Shown here: one piece after another, positions 13,050 to 22,004 of the stretch
Layout: each line of letters opens with the position of its first letter
How positions within the stretch are numbered: the stretch's first letter is position 1
DNA from: Niebla homalea
Taxonomy: Eukaryota; Ascomycota; Lecanoromycetes; Lecanorales; Ramalinaceae
Direction of reading: 5' to 3'
DNA length: 64,000 bases
Assembly: GCA_019925105.1 (NCBI GenBank)
Contig: JAHGAU010000004.1
Span: 496,001-560,000 of the forward strand
Position numbers and translations under genes: made by a program
The notes under the pieces: model-generated
The model's database searches: none
Told to the model about the DNA's origin: nothing
What the model saw: only the letters and a program-made list of their open reading frames with translations

Positions 13050-13345
13050 ACGACGACAGACGAGCATTTCAAGCGACTCCTCAACCGGCTCTCACCCAAC
13101 TCAATACCAGCAATCAGGAAAACCACGCTTTCAGTCAAAACTTGCACCTCACAAGCATGACCTCTTCACCTTCACCTCTCAGCTCAAAAATGCGGACCCA
13201 ACATGCATCCATGATTACCTTCAAAACGAGGCCAAGGAATGGTATGAAAAGCTCAGTGAGACAACAAGACAGGGACTTGCCACAAGCTCAAAGCTTTAGA
13301 TACAAGAGCTCAAGAAGCGATGCAAATGGACGCCTGGGAAAGCCT
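13050..13345 (+). pseudogene. Second Gag-like fragment
   Basis: Plus-strand translation includes HDYLQNEAKEWYEKLSET followed by a segment TRQGLATSSKL, a stop where Trp is expected, then IQELKKRCKW. A helix with NEAxxWYExL followed by WxxxLxxRF is characteristic of the Gag capsid region of LTR retrotransposons. It differs from the fragment at 11.8-12.4 kb and may be the distal part of the same Gag or of another element. Downstream, 13,350-13,480 is Pro/Thr/Ser-rich (QIPQQIPQQT-like reading in one frame) without a recognisable zinc knuckle. Confidence 0.45.
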
Positions 13346-13559
13346 CAGTCCAGCATAACACCCCGCGTAACACCCCGCAAGACACCAACACGTCCCCACA
13401 ACTCCTCAGCAGATTCCTCAGCAAATTCCTCAGCAAACCCAACTGCAGTAGACTCAAAAACTGGCACAAGCACCTGAGTCACGGCGTGCACCTACAGCAC
13501 TGAGATTCAACGAAAAGGTGGACTACAAATACACCGGCTTATGCGTTATGCGTCTTCTC

Positions 13560-13790
13560 AAAAATCCCGGCAGCCAGGCTAACATTTCGTGGTGAGAATA
13601 CCCGCGACGGTTAAGTAAGAAAGCTAACTGCGGAAAAGAGTCGATCCGTTATATAATCGGAGGCAGAGATATGGCGCAAGGGGCCCCAAACCATTTCGCC
13701 CGCGCGATCAACAAATACCTCCTACTACTCCCGTCGCTTATTAAGCCTAAGCTTACTTGAGAAAGTAAGTTCCATCACTATAATTGCTCC
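13560..13790. repeat. Possible LTR end and leader of another retroelement
   Basis: GCTAACATTTCGTGGTGAG at about 13,578-13,596 has the form LTR end (CA) plus TTTCGTGGTGAG, the arrangement at the 5' LTR junction of many fungal gypsy elements. No coding sequence of such an element follows, and no matching start of an LTR was found. The rest of 13,490-13,980 shows no gene I can support. Confidence 0.3.
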
Positions 13791-13987
13791 TTATGCCATT
13801 AGATAAGGATATCAAAAACCTTACGCAGTATTATTACCGGCTCGTGAGCAGACATCCACCGCCATTATCATAACGATTTAAAGCTTGCCATCCTTCCCTC
13901 TACGCCCCATCGCCTCCCCTCCACAATTCTCTCCATACATACTGGCGAGTGCAAAGAGGTAGGAGAGGAGAGAAAAGTCAAAGGGAA

Positions 13988-14652
13988 CTATACGGCGTTT
14001 CGCTTCTTCTTCTCCCTCGCCTGCTTCAACGCTTTGAGGCGGTCCCTCTTGAGATTCCGCCTCCTGAGTTTATTAGTTTCCTTAATAGCGCGGGCCTTCT
14101 CCAACTTTCCCTCGGAAGGGGACTAGATCATAATGCTGGTCAGCTAGGGAATCGCGAGACTGCTGGGCGATGGAGGGGAGAGTGGGATAGAGAGGGGTTA
14201 GTGGGGTGAAGACGTGCCTGAGCATCGTAAGAGTTTGACCTGGTGCCGAGGGTGGATCCTCCTCCTAGCGGCCCGACCGGCTTGTTCGTCTCAGTCTTAG
14301 GAGTGGTAGGCTCTTGTTTCGATATACCGGGAGCGGCCTCTTGATCTGCCGCGGACGCGGAGAGTGTGGTCAATGTGCGTGCGGCAATATTGCCGACTGC
14401 TGAGATTGTTTGCATAGCAGACGCGATCACCTCTGGTATCGCTGAGACCTTGCTTGGTATGGTGTTCTCCTCGTTCAGCTTGGTTTCGGCTTGATTGTCG
14501 ATGTCCATCTCTTGAAGGCCTGCCTTGGCAATTTCCTCGTATAGCTCTTTTTCGCCTGGATGAAGAGTCTCCCCCTCGTGAAGTGTCAGTTCTCCAGCCT
14601 CTCCTGCTTCACGCTCTACTTACTGAAACCATTTCTCTATCTGCCTTCTCGA
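13988..14652 (-). CDS. Probable spliced gene, unknown function (partial model)
   Basis: A minus-strand exon begins at 14,652 after a pyrimidine-rich acceptor (TTTTCCTTCTCATAG) and reads EKADREMVS up to a GTAAGT donor at 14,623. A 49-bp intron (14,623-14,575) with branch site CTGAC and acceptor CACGAG follows; the frame then continues as GETLHPGEKELYEEIAKAG and about 120 residues of Ala/Ser/Thr-rich sequence with no known domain. The 3' part is unsettled: a frame ending at 13,988 codes a basic, probably helical tail (ends KQAREKKKRNAV) after an acceptor CTAG at about 14,116, and a competing frame reads DSLADQHYDLVPFRGK. Upstream exons may lie at 14,755-15,150. The coding feel and splice signals are good; function unknown and the true start not found. 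Confidence 0.45.
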
Positions 14653-14754
14653 CTATGAGAAGGAAAAGAAGGAGCCTGTTGATGTATTGCTGTTGGCTGA
14701 TGCAAGGGTAGTAAAGCACTGACTGCTACTTCACTCTAGAGCTACAACTAAGAA

Positions 14755-15150
14755 TCAGGAACAAAGGAAGCAAGTAATGAAAAGAGGTAATGATGACTTG
14801 AAGAGGAAAGACCAGATAAAAGAATGAAAAGGTCCACAGAAGAGAAAAGAATGTGGCAGCCTTGATGTTGGAGTGTTGATCCAGTCTTCATGCTCCCAGG
14901 CTTGTAACACCGGGAACGTCATTGCTATGACAACCTGGACAACACCGATCGCGTCACGAACGATGCAATCTTCAGGTCTCCCCCAGCAGTAGGCCATAAG
15001 AGTCGCTGCGCAAAGCATTTTACCTACTAGGTCTAGCGATGCTTTGACTCTGAACCATCTTTCACTGCTGCTTCGGTCCCCTGCAGCCCCCAACAGAGAA
15101 TGTCCCTTCTCAAGAACTTCGGTCTGGTTGTTTGTTTGGACGAGGGCGAG
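14755..15150 (-). CDS. Exon-like open stretch, unknown function
   Basis: The minus strand stays open through a stretch beginning VLEKGHSLLGAAGDRSSSER, then a hydrophobic segment with CAATLMAYCWGRPEDC and VVQVVIAMTFPVLQAWEHED. There is no in-frame ATG before Met at the hydrophobic part, so if coding it is an internal exon or starts upstream by splicing. A GTAAAA after LDLV (about 15,025) could act as donor into the exon at 14,652, in a compatible phase, but the intron would be about 370 bp, long for a fungus. I recognise no family. It may also be chance or a decayed gene. Confidence 0.25.
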   Translation of the reverse strand, partial: LALVQTNNQTEVLEKGHSLLGAAGDRSSSERWFRVKASLDLVGKMLCAATLMAYCWGRPEDCIVRDAIGVVQVVIAMTFPVLQAWEHEDWINTPTSRLPHSFLFCGPFHSFIWSFLFKSSLPLFITCFLCS

Positions 15151-15171
15151 AGAAGCAAGAGGAAAAGAGGC

Positions 15172-15196
15172 AAGAAGAAGAAGAAGAAGAAGATAT
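15172..15196. repeat. AAG trinucleotide microsatellite
   Basis: A short run of about eight AAG units between the exon-like stretch at 14,755-15,150 and the 3' side of the nuclease-kinase gene. On the minus strand it forms a pyrimidine tract. The remaining interval 15,200-15,529 holds no gene I can support; it would contain the 3' untranslated region of the gene at 15,530. Confidence 0.6.
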
Positions 15197-15529
15197 GTGC
15201 CAGAGTTCGCTTATCGACTTGCAGACTCGATCTACCGCATCATTTGCACTCTACCTGGCGTCGGGTGAAGCCAGCTGATTCATGTAGAAGAAGTAAAGGA
15301 GAACGCATACTGTAATGGATCTTTATTAATGCAAGCCGAACCGAAATTATGCGACTGTATTTTGAGTTTCTGTAACCCCCAGTCTTCATGAAGCCAAAGC
15401 ATTGCCCCATGTGACTTCCCACCAAGAGAAGCTATGGCTCACGACTCGGCCGAAAAGCCGCATGCAGATACCGCCTAGGAGTCAAGATTGGGTGTCAAGT
15501 ATTCCCTAGGCATCTTCAATCCAGCTTGC

Positions 15530-17902
15530 TTACTTCCTGCCACTTGCCCGGTACTTGCTCGCACGTCCATGATCTCTTCTTGCGTATGGATCATCATACC
15601 CCATCACACGAGATGATGCGGGATCATCCTGAAGAATGCGTTTGCTTTTTGCAGAAACTTTGGTGAGCGAATCAAGCACCGATGATGACTCCTGTGATGG
15701 CTGCTTGGATGGTGATACGTTCCCCGACTTCTCACGTAAGGGTTGCTTGTCGGGCGGCCCCTCAACCTTGATGCCATTGGGCGACCTTCTCCCCGAGACT
15801 CTTTCCGTCGGCGCTTCGGAACGCAAAGGACTCAGCTTGGAGCGTTCAAAATCAATGATCATTAGGCGGCCAGTCTCCATATTCCGTAGAAGATTATAGA
15901 CGCTGAGGTCTCTGTGCTCCACACCCCACCTTGTGAGCTGGCTCACAATCGACTCTTCTTCTTGTCCATATCGTAGTCCGTTGTGCCCAATCACGTTCCC
16001 GCCATAGGACAGTAGAAGCATATGCGTGATCCACGCGTACAAGTCTATCCATGGACGCTCCAAGTCAATGCTTCCAAGGTAGAATGGCGTAATTTGGCCT
16101 TGAAGTTTCTTAAGGCGCTGGTAGACTCGAGCTTCATGCTCCAGATGGCGCTTATAGGCCGGACAGGTCCCCTTGGCGATAAAGGTATAGCCATGCGAGA
16201 TGAGGGAGATCTTGAATACCCGACCGCGGGCGCCCTGAAGGTCCAGGTCAGTGACACCTTGGACAAGACTCTCGGCGAGCTGCTTTTGGACGCGTGAGGG
16301 CAGTTCTGTTGGCGGAAAGGGATGCGATCTTGACGGGGGGACCCCTATGCTGCGACGATGCAAATCAACGTTGGGGCAACTTTCGTCCAGCGCGGTGCGA
16401 TCCAAGAGTCCCTGTAGACATGCCTGGGTACAGTATGCAAGATTCAGCGTGTTCCTCCTGGAGTACCAAGCCTCCGGCGGGGCGTTGTCTGCTCCTGCTC
16501 CTCCCGTCGTGCGCTGGATAGTGGTCATGTTGAGACCCCGGCTTGATGGGTCCAGAGGCTGAGGCTGAATCCTGAGATGAGATTCGTTATCTGGTTCTTG
16601 ATCGTCAGAAGAGCCGTCAAAACCGTGACTGCGCGTTTGGTGCTTTTTATCTTCTATTTCCGCCTTGGAAACCGGATTCGTATAGTCCGGGTCAGGCTGT
16701 TTCTGCTCTGGACTTGGCGTTGGCTTCTCCCACACTGCGCTGGAATCAGGGTTCCAAGTGTCCAAGATAGGTTTACAACGCGCGATCCAATCTGTGTTCA
16801 GGCGCTCACTCTGAGCAATAGCAATGAGTGTGAAGAAAAAGTGCTGTCCCAATATACTCTTGCATGGGTCAAAAGACCTCCCTGGGCTGGCCTTCATCTC
16901 TGTATCCGAGAGGTGGTAAAAGAGAGTTTGGGGGGTGTTGATGTCAATCTTGAGAAAGACGGCGACTTCTCCAGTCGAAACTTTCCCGTATTGATGGCCA
17001 CCTCTGATCATATAATCGAATTCCTGCGTGAGTACGGCAGCAACGTCCCGGGCTGCCGCTCGTCGGTGACGAGCGGCAGGGTCATTCGCTATTGTCACCT
17101 CCTTCATGAGCTCGTCAAGATCCATATTATCAAGGCCGAGCTTCCAAATATCCCTTGGTATCTTGTGTGGTGGCTTAAGCTCCTCAACGAAATAGCGCGG
17201 GGGCAGTTGGTCTTTTACCACTATTTCCCCATGGTAAAAGCGATCAGCGTTCACTTTCTTCTGCTTCTGCTTCTTTTCTTCTCCCGAGGCCGTCGCCCTT
17301 GCCGTCTGACTCGATAGATGCGATTCATCACTGCCGGAAATGTCAAGTGTGGCTGTCAACTTGAGGCGCTCCTTCATCCCAGGTACCGCGGCCACGACTC
17401 GGTACAGCGGCTTCAAGATGAATTCGAAGAACTTAAGGTGGAAGTCACTGAACTTTGCTTCCGACGCAATGGGAGCAAAGGTTTCTTTCCCAAGTATATC
17501 GAAGTATGAGCGGTCCAAAAACGGTATTTCCTGACCTGACATCACTTGCTCGAGCTCGTTATACTTACTTTGTATCTCGGACGGGAAATCGATCCATTTT
17601 TCCAGCTTTTTGGGGCGAAGCTTCCCGGTTGGATCATTAATCGTTCCGGTGGTCCGATACTTCTCGTTTGGTTCAACCTTGAATTTTTGGAAGAAAAGGC
17701 GCTCGTATGACTCGAAGACCTCGATGAGGGGGAGTCGGTTCTGAAGTTCACGAGCCTGAGTCTGAGCCTGAAGGTCCTGAAGTTCACGAGTCTGAGCCTG
17801 AAGAGCCTTTTGCTGCTCGGCGAGCTTGGACGCTTGTCGCTCTAGTTCTTGCTTCCTCTGAGAAAGCTCCATGTCAGTATCAATGTTAGCAGCGGAATCC
17901 AT
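15530..17902 (-). CDS. PD-(D/E)xK nuclease-like / protein-kinase-like fusion protein, 790 aa
   Basis: One uninterrupted exon. Translation should start at the ATG at 17,902 (context GCCATGG); a frame reaches 17,929 but only through GTG. Order: Gln/Leu-rich coiled coil (residues ~11-56); a helical region; a PD-(D/E)xK-like core with Asp220, then Glu241-Leu-Lys243 in FVEELKPPHKI and a conserved segment with Gln293, Tyr297 and TGE at 310-312; a charged Pro-rich linker (~390-470); a Cys/His group (Cys491, Cys495, Cys509, His515); a kinase-like domain with loop GARG (557-560), Lys577, Glu590, HRD 663-665, Asn670 and DFE 684-686 instead of DFG; and a basic low-complexity tail. From family knowledge, fungi have many proteins with this nuclease-plus-kinase layout, discussed as possible conflict or effector-type proteins; catalysis is not shown here. 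All key residues are present, codon use is normal and RIP has spared it. Confidence 0.85.
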   Translation of the reverse strand: MDSAANIDTDMELSQRKQELERQASKLAEQQKALQAQTRELQDLQAQTQARELQNRLPLIEVFESYERLFFQKFKVEPNEKYRTTGTINDPTGKLRPKKLEKWIDFPSEIQSKYNELEQVMSGQEIPFLDRSYFDILGKETFAPIASEAKFSDFHLKFFEFILKPLYRVVAAVPGMKERLKLTATLDISGSDESHLSSQTARATASGEEKKQKQKKVNADRFYHGEIVVKDQLPPRYFVEELKPPHKIPRDIWKLGLDNMDLDELMKEVTIANDPAARHRRAAARDVAAVLTQEFDYMIRGGHQYGKVSTGEVAVFLKIDINTPQTLFYHLSDTEMKASPGRSFDPCKSILGQHFFFTLIAIAQSERLNTDWIARCKPILDTWNPDSSAVWEKPTPSPEQKQPDPDYTNPVSKAEIEDKKHQTRSHGFDGSSDDQEPDNESHLRIQPQPLDPSSRGLNMTTIQRTTGGAGADNAPPEAWYSRRNTLNLAYCTQACLQGLLDRTALDESCPNVDLHRRSIGVPPSRSHPFPPTELPSRVQKQLAESLVQGVTDLDLQGARGRVFKISLISHGYTFIAKGTCPAYKRHLEHEARVYQRLKKLQGQITPFYLGSIDLERPWIDLYAWITHMLLLSYGGNVIGHNGLRYGQEEESIVSQLTRWGVEHRDLSVYNLLRNMETGRLMIIDFERSKLSPLRSEAPTERVSGRRSPNGIKVEGPPDKQPLREKSGNVSPSKQPSQESSSVLDSLTKVSAKSKRILQDDPASSRVMGYDDPYARRDHGRASKYRASGRK

Positions 17903-18178
17903 GGCGTATAGGTATAGCTCGGAAGGCACTCAAAGTTGAGAGACGGGCGTAGGCTACAGAGAATAGAGAATGGATGGGGGTATCATGCAAAAAGTGAAGG
18001 AGTGAAGGAGTGAAGGAAGCGAGGATAAAGAGATCAAGAGTTGAAGAATTTGTTATCAAATTCTGCGGACGCGGACGCGGACGATAATCCACAGTGACGG
18101 AATTAATTCCACAGCGCCGCCCCTCTCGCTAGAGGATGCGTGGGGGGCGCTTAGTTCTAGGGCGGATAAGGGCGGCAA
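17903..18178 (-). promoter_or_regulatory. Upstream region of the nuclease-kinase gene
   Basis: The 5' flank carries two short exact tandem repeats: three units of the 9-mer GTGAAGGAG around 17,993-18,019 (pyrimidine-rich on the coding strand, as in many fungal core promoters) and three units of GCGGAC around 18,064-18,081. No TATA box is evident. A promoter here is inferred only from position and the pyrimidine tract. Confidence 0.35.
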
Positions 18179-18280
18179 TTGGTAGAACTAGTTCAATTCT
18201 TCTCCCAAGAGAATCGAGAATCACGAATCACCGACAGAGACCCTCTTGCCCTGCTGCGATTTGACCTTGAGGTGAGCAGT

Positions 18281-18673
18281 ATGAGGAATGTGATCATCCC
18301 GCGCTACACTAGATTCTGTACCAGAGCCGCAACCAAACGCGGAAAAAGCACCCGACTGCTAAGCATATCCAGCACCGACGCTTTCGCGGAACAAGCCCCC
18401 CCCCCCAGGTTGCCACTGGAACAGTACAGTCTTCATTTCGAGCGGAAAGGAGACACGCTTGTCATTGTCATGATGGATTGGTCGTCGGATAGCGGCCCTC
18501 TTCGCTGTCTCTTGCTTGAACCATTTCTCAAGCGCGTGTATCCGGACATCTGTTCTTGTGCCCATAGCTACTCTTACCACTTCTGGCACGCTTATATACC
18601 AATCGACGACTTTGCTTTAAAGGCATTAATGGATCTGTTTTGGGTCGACGTTGCCGGCGGAGTGGAGAAGTAG
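18281..18673 (+). CDS. Weak hypothetical ORF, 130 aa
   Basis: Plus-strand frame from the first ATG at 18,281 to a stop at 18,673; the frame is open further upstream to 18,179 but without ATG. It contains a run of eleven C (about 18,396-18,406) that makes the frame unreliable. The protein has no domain I recognise. A competing minus-strand frame over 18,359-18,589 (MGTRTDVRIHALEKWFKQET) looks equally plausible, and a spliced minus-strand gene cannot be excluded. It diverges from the nuclease-kinase gene and is next to the AT-rich edge. From 18,674 to 19,075 nothing else is seen. Confidence 0.2.
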   Translation: MRNVIIPRYTRFCTRAATKRGKSTRLLSISSTDAFAEQAPPPRLPLEQYSLHFERKGDTLVIVMMDWSSDSGPLRCLLLEPFLKRVYPDICSCAHSYSYHFWHAYIPIDDFALKALMDLFWVDVAGGVEK

Positions 18674-19075
18674 GGTGAAGGGAGAAGACGTTCGTTGCGG
18701 GGTCCAAGTTGACATGCAGAATCTTCTTTGATTGCTCTTACAGATCCAAGTGAAAAGGGACTGAGGAGTTGCTTGAGTTACGTATGAAAGTAATATTATA
18801 ATGAAGCGTAATTTTATCGTTTTGCCTAACGAATAAGGACTAAGTTGGAGGTATAAGTATATATTAAAATAACTAGGGATATATATGAGAAGTACAGAAA
18901 TCAATCATCTATACAAAGAAGATAAAACAAAACTTAACAATATATATAAATACTTTAAAATTTTAATAATTAACAGAAAGTATAATAATGAATTAAGAAT
19001 ATATTTATTAGGATTATTTCCAAGATAAAGGAGCTTTTTCTTTTCTTTAATCTTTTTATTTAAATCAATGTTTTA

Positions 19076-19200
19076 TCTAAGGAGAGAGTATAATAAAATG
19101 GGATTTTTATATACAGAAGATAAACTATAAAATAATTAAATATTTTAAGGGTGGGGGATAACATTCATCAAGAACATTTAAACCTTGCCCGGCAAATTAT
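19076..19200 (+). repeat. Dispersed ~125-bp repeat, copy a
   Basis: Shares with two other sites the order GATAAACTATA, AATATTTTAAGGGTGG(A/G)GGATAA and a final AACCTTGCCCGGCAAATTA. Copy b is inverted at 27,955-28,083 and copy c is direct at 31,664-31,782. Here the start is RIP-mutated (AGTATAATAAAATGG against AGCGCGGCGAAATGG in copy c). Copies a and b face each other around the gypsy element at 19.6-27.6 kb, so they could be terminal repeats of an older element, but no transposase is visible. Confidence 0.5.
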
Positions 19201-19624
19201 ATAATTAGTATAGATAAACTAATAATAAATATTTATTAATTTATCAATATCCGTAATTAACCTTGATTAAACTGAAGTATTATATAAAGTTAATAAAAAG
19301 ACATTATAGGGATTGAACGTTAAAAAGTTAAAATTCAGAATAAAGAAGCTTAAATTTAAAAATAATATAATAATTGAATTAAAGTTTATATTAACGAATA
19401 TATATAAGATTCCGGTATTCTGTAGCAATTGAGTTAATCCACCGTAGATAAATTATTATAGCTTAGTCCTCTATTAACCACGCCGTATTTATTTTACTTT
19501 TTAATTTAATTATTTATTATAAAAAAAGAATCCTTGACCGGTTAACCCGGCCCTAACTTACCTTAAACGTTAACCCGATTGAAATAAAAACCTCCTTTTA
19601 TAATTCTTTATTTTAATATTATAA

Positions 19625-19983
19625 TGTTAGACTGACTCCGCTGGCGGTACGCCGGCGGGACTAATAAAGGTAGGTGTAGAAGACGTAACGTTACGGTCTA
19701 GATACTTAAGTACCACTTTAATAAGTAAATTAATAATAAGATTAATTCTTAAGGAACTTAGAAAGAATTAAGGTATAACCTTTACTTAAGGTAAAGGTAA
19801 TAATTACCCCGCTTTACGCCTATTAAGTTACGGCTTATAAATAACGTATATTAAGGCCGTTATTAAGGCTTTTTGTTAAGGTTTAACAATTTACCTTAAC
19901 GTAGTAATATAACGTATTATTATAACGTCGGCGTAAAAATAATATTAATTATTAATAATTATTTCCCCTTTTATACGTTAATC
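19625..19983 (-). repeat. 3' LTR of gypsy element
   Basis: Starts TGTTAGACTGACTCCG, aligning with the mutated TATTAAATTAACTCCG at 27,249. Shared core includes GTAACGTTACGGTCT and GATACTTAAGTAC. Its right half is heavily RIP-mutated (for example GTAGTAATATAACGTATTAT) where the other LTR is intact. Confidence 0.85.
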
Positions 19984-21649
19984 TTTAAAATATAAAGAGA
20001 TATATTTAAGAAGCTGGCTTAAAGCCGGTTAAATATAAGATTCATTAAAAACCTATTATTAAACCCAGTGGGAAAAAGGTAAAAGGAAAAGAATCCTTAG
20101 GTATATACGTAAATATAATAATATTTATTTAATAATAATATAATAAGAATATTTTACGTTAATAAATAATTAACGTAATTTATAAAGCTTATTAAAAACC
20201 TTTTTATAAAATTTAATAAAAAAATAAATAAATAAGAAAAGAGTTTTTACGGTATTAATTAATAATTACTTAAGGCTTTATTATTAATTTATTACGTTAT
20301 AATAAAGGTATATGTTATTATAAAACGGCGTATAGTTATAATAAAACCTTTATTTTATTTTAAACTTCTTCTTTTTTTTTTTTTTTTCTTTAATAATTTT
20401 AATCTTTTTATAAATATAATATATTAAAAGTTTATATAAGTATTTATAAGCTAATATATATATAGTTATATACCCTCGTTATTTATATTATTATTATAGT
20501 AAATAACGCTGGTATTCCGTAAACATTTTATTTATATTAATAGTCCGCTTATTTTTATTTATTAATAAGATATATAAATTTACCTTAATCTTTAAGTAAT
20601 ATAGCGTATATATAATAATACGTTACCGGCGTAAACGCGAATATAATATTAATAATATATATAATAATATCTTATTTAACTTACTTTTTATAGGATAAAT
20701 TTTTATATTAACGGGGTTTTATATTTTACCGTAAATATTATAATAAATAATATTTAAGCCATTATATCCCCGTAAATATCCTTAATACCGTTATAGCGTT
20801 ATTATCTTAATATATATATAATTCCCGGATTAACTTTAACCCTAGGTAATTTAATAATTACGTAAATAACGCCGCGCCGGTTTATTATTTATCGGGGCGC
20901 TTACCCGATATATATAAAAACGTAAGAGGATTTTTTAAGATTTAAAGGCTTTCCGGTTAAATATTAATTAAAAATTAATAACGGCCGGTTATACGGAATA
21001 TACGCTCCGCCGGGTTATTATAGAAATTAAAGGGGAGGCTTCGGTTCTTTAAATAAAGAAAAATACGTTTACTACGTACGCGGTAACGGCGGAAAAAAAA
21101 GTCTGTTTCCTTAAAAAATAAATAAGTATATTTAATCTATTTATAGCGTGATAATATTAACGTTTAATAACTAGATTAAACTATTATAAAAGGTCCGGGC
21201 TTTCTATTATTAATCGATCCGTTAAAGGATTTACCTTTAAGTCCCGGCGCTTTACCGGTGATAAAAAAGTTTAACTCCGAGCTTTTAAGTACGTATAATT
21301 CGGGTTTTAACCCGTTTAAGGAAAAGGAAGAGGAAGTTATACCCTCCTTAGTAACGCTATCGGGGGGGTCGGCCTTAACTTTTAAGAGTAATATTTTAGA
21401 ATTAAGTTAAAGAGCCCTTCCGGCGAATAACGTTAAAAAGAGGCCTTTAATTAAGGCGGAAAGGAAAACGGAGAAAAGGAAAAGGAGGAGGATAAAAAAG
21501 GTATAATACCTTTATATTTATCCTTAACCTCGCTAATTTATTCGTAAAGGAAGAAAGCCCGCGTTAACGCGGAGTTATAAATTATTTTTTTATTTTTATA
21601 CGTTAATATTATTAAAGTTTAACGTTAAGCGTTTAAAATTAATAATATT

Positions 21650-21662
21650 AAATATTAAATGC
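21650..21662. repeat. 13-bp target duplication of truncated LINE, left copy
   Basis: AAATATTAAATGC occurs here and again at 22,002-22,014, exactly flanking the LINE fragment. It proves insertion by target-primed reverse transcription rather than chance similarity. Confidence 0.85.
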
Positions 21663-21969
21663 AAGGCTAGGGCAGTACAGATGTGTGAAGGAGCGGAAGA
21701 GCAACGAGCCTGGGGGCAGCCCCTATAAGGATACGGTTATAGTATTATTGATTTTTATAGGGGAGTTAAAATATAGGAAATATACAATTAAATTGTTACT
21801 CTCTGGACGGCCGTTAATATCCTTTACTTTAAGGGATAAAGGGTAGAAGCCTGGTAAACGCCGGTTTTTACTTTAACGTTATAAGTATCAGGTTTTTACG
21901 GTTATTAATAAGGCTAAAAGGCCGCGTATTAAGGAACGCCGGAATTAGCTTAGCTAGATCCGTAGTATA

Positions 21970-22001
<32 letters not shown>
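21663..22001 (+). mobile_element. 5'-truncated Tad1-like LINE, 339 bp
   Basis: The 3' end of the LINE family, ending in an (AATC)n tail (about 21,969-22,001) and flanked by an exact 13-bp duplication. It matches the end of the copy that leaves the window at 64,000: the first 63 bases (21,663-21,725) differ from 63,733-63,800 almost only by the G-to-A and C-to-T changes in the latter, so here the ancestral sequence is preserved. It inserted into the gypsy element. Confidence 0.85.

Positions 22002-22004
<3 letters not shown>

Larger units (their letters stand above)
11280..18780. other. GC-balanced island between RIP-mutated blocks
   Basis: Base composition changes sharply at about 11,280 and again at about 18,780. 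Inside, all codon types and CpA dinucleotides are normal and longer reading frames occur; outside, sequence is almost only A and T with TpA steps. Such two-compartment structure is known from RIP-active ascomycetes. The edges are judged by eye and good to about 50 bp. Confidence 0.85.

Noticed and set aside
16577..17317. 246-codon plus-strand ORF opposite the nuclease-kinase gene
   Set aside because: It lies wholly antisense to the intact 790-aa gene, has no recognisable domain and is explained by codon complementarity.
18359..18589. 76-codon minus-strand ORF opposite the 18.3-18.7 kb ORF
   Set aside because: It begins at GTG and shows no known domain. It is mentioned as a competitor but not strong enough to list.
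21969..22001. Regular short repeats (AATCAATC...) as a possible CRISPR-like array
   Set aside because: They are the simple-sequence tail of a LINE, without spacers; the same tail ends the other LINE copies.
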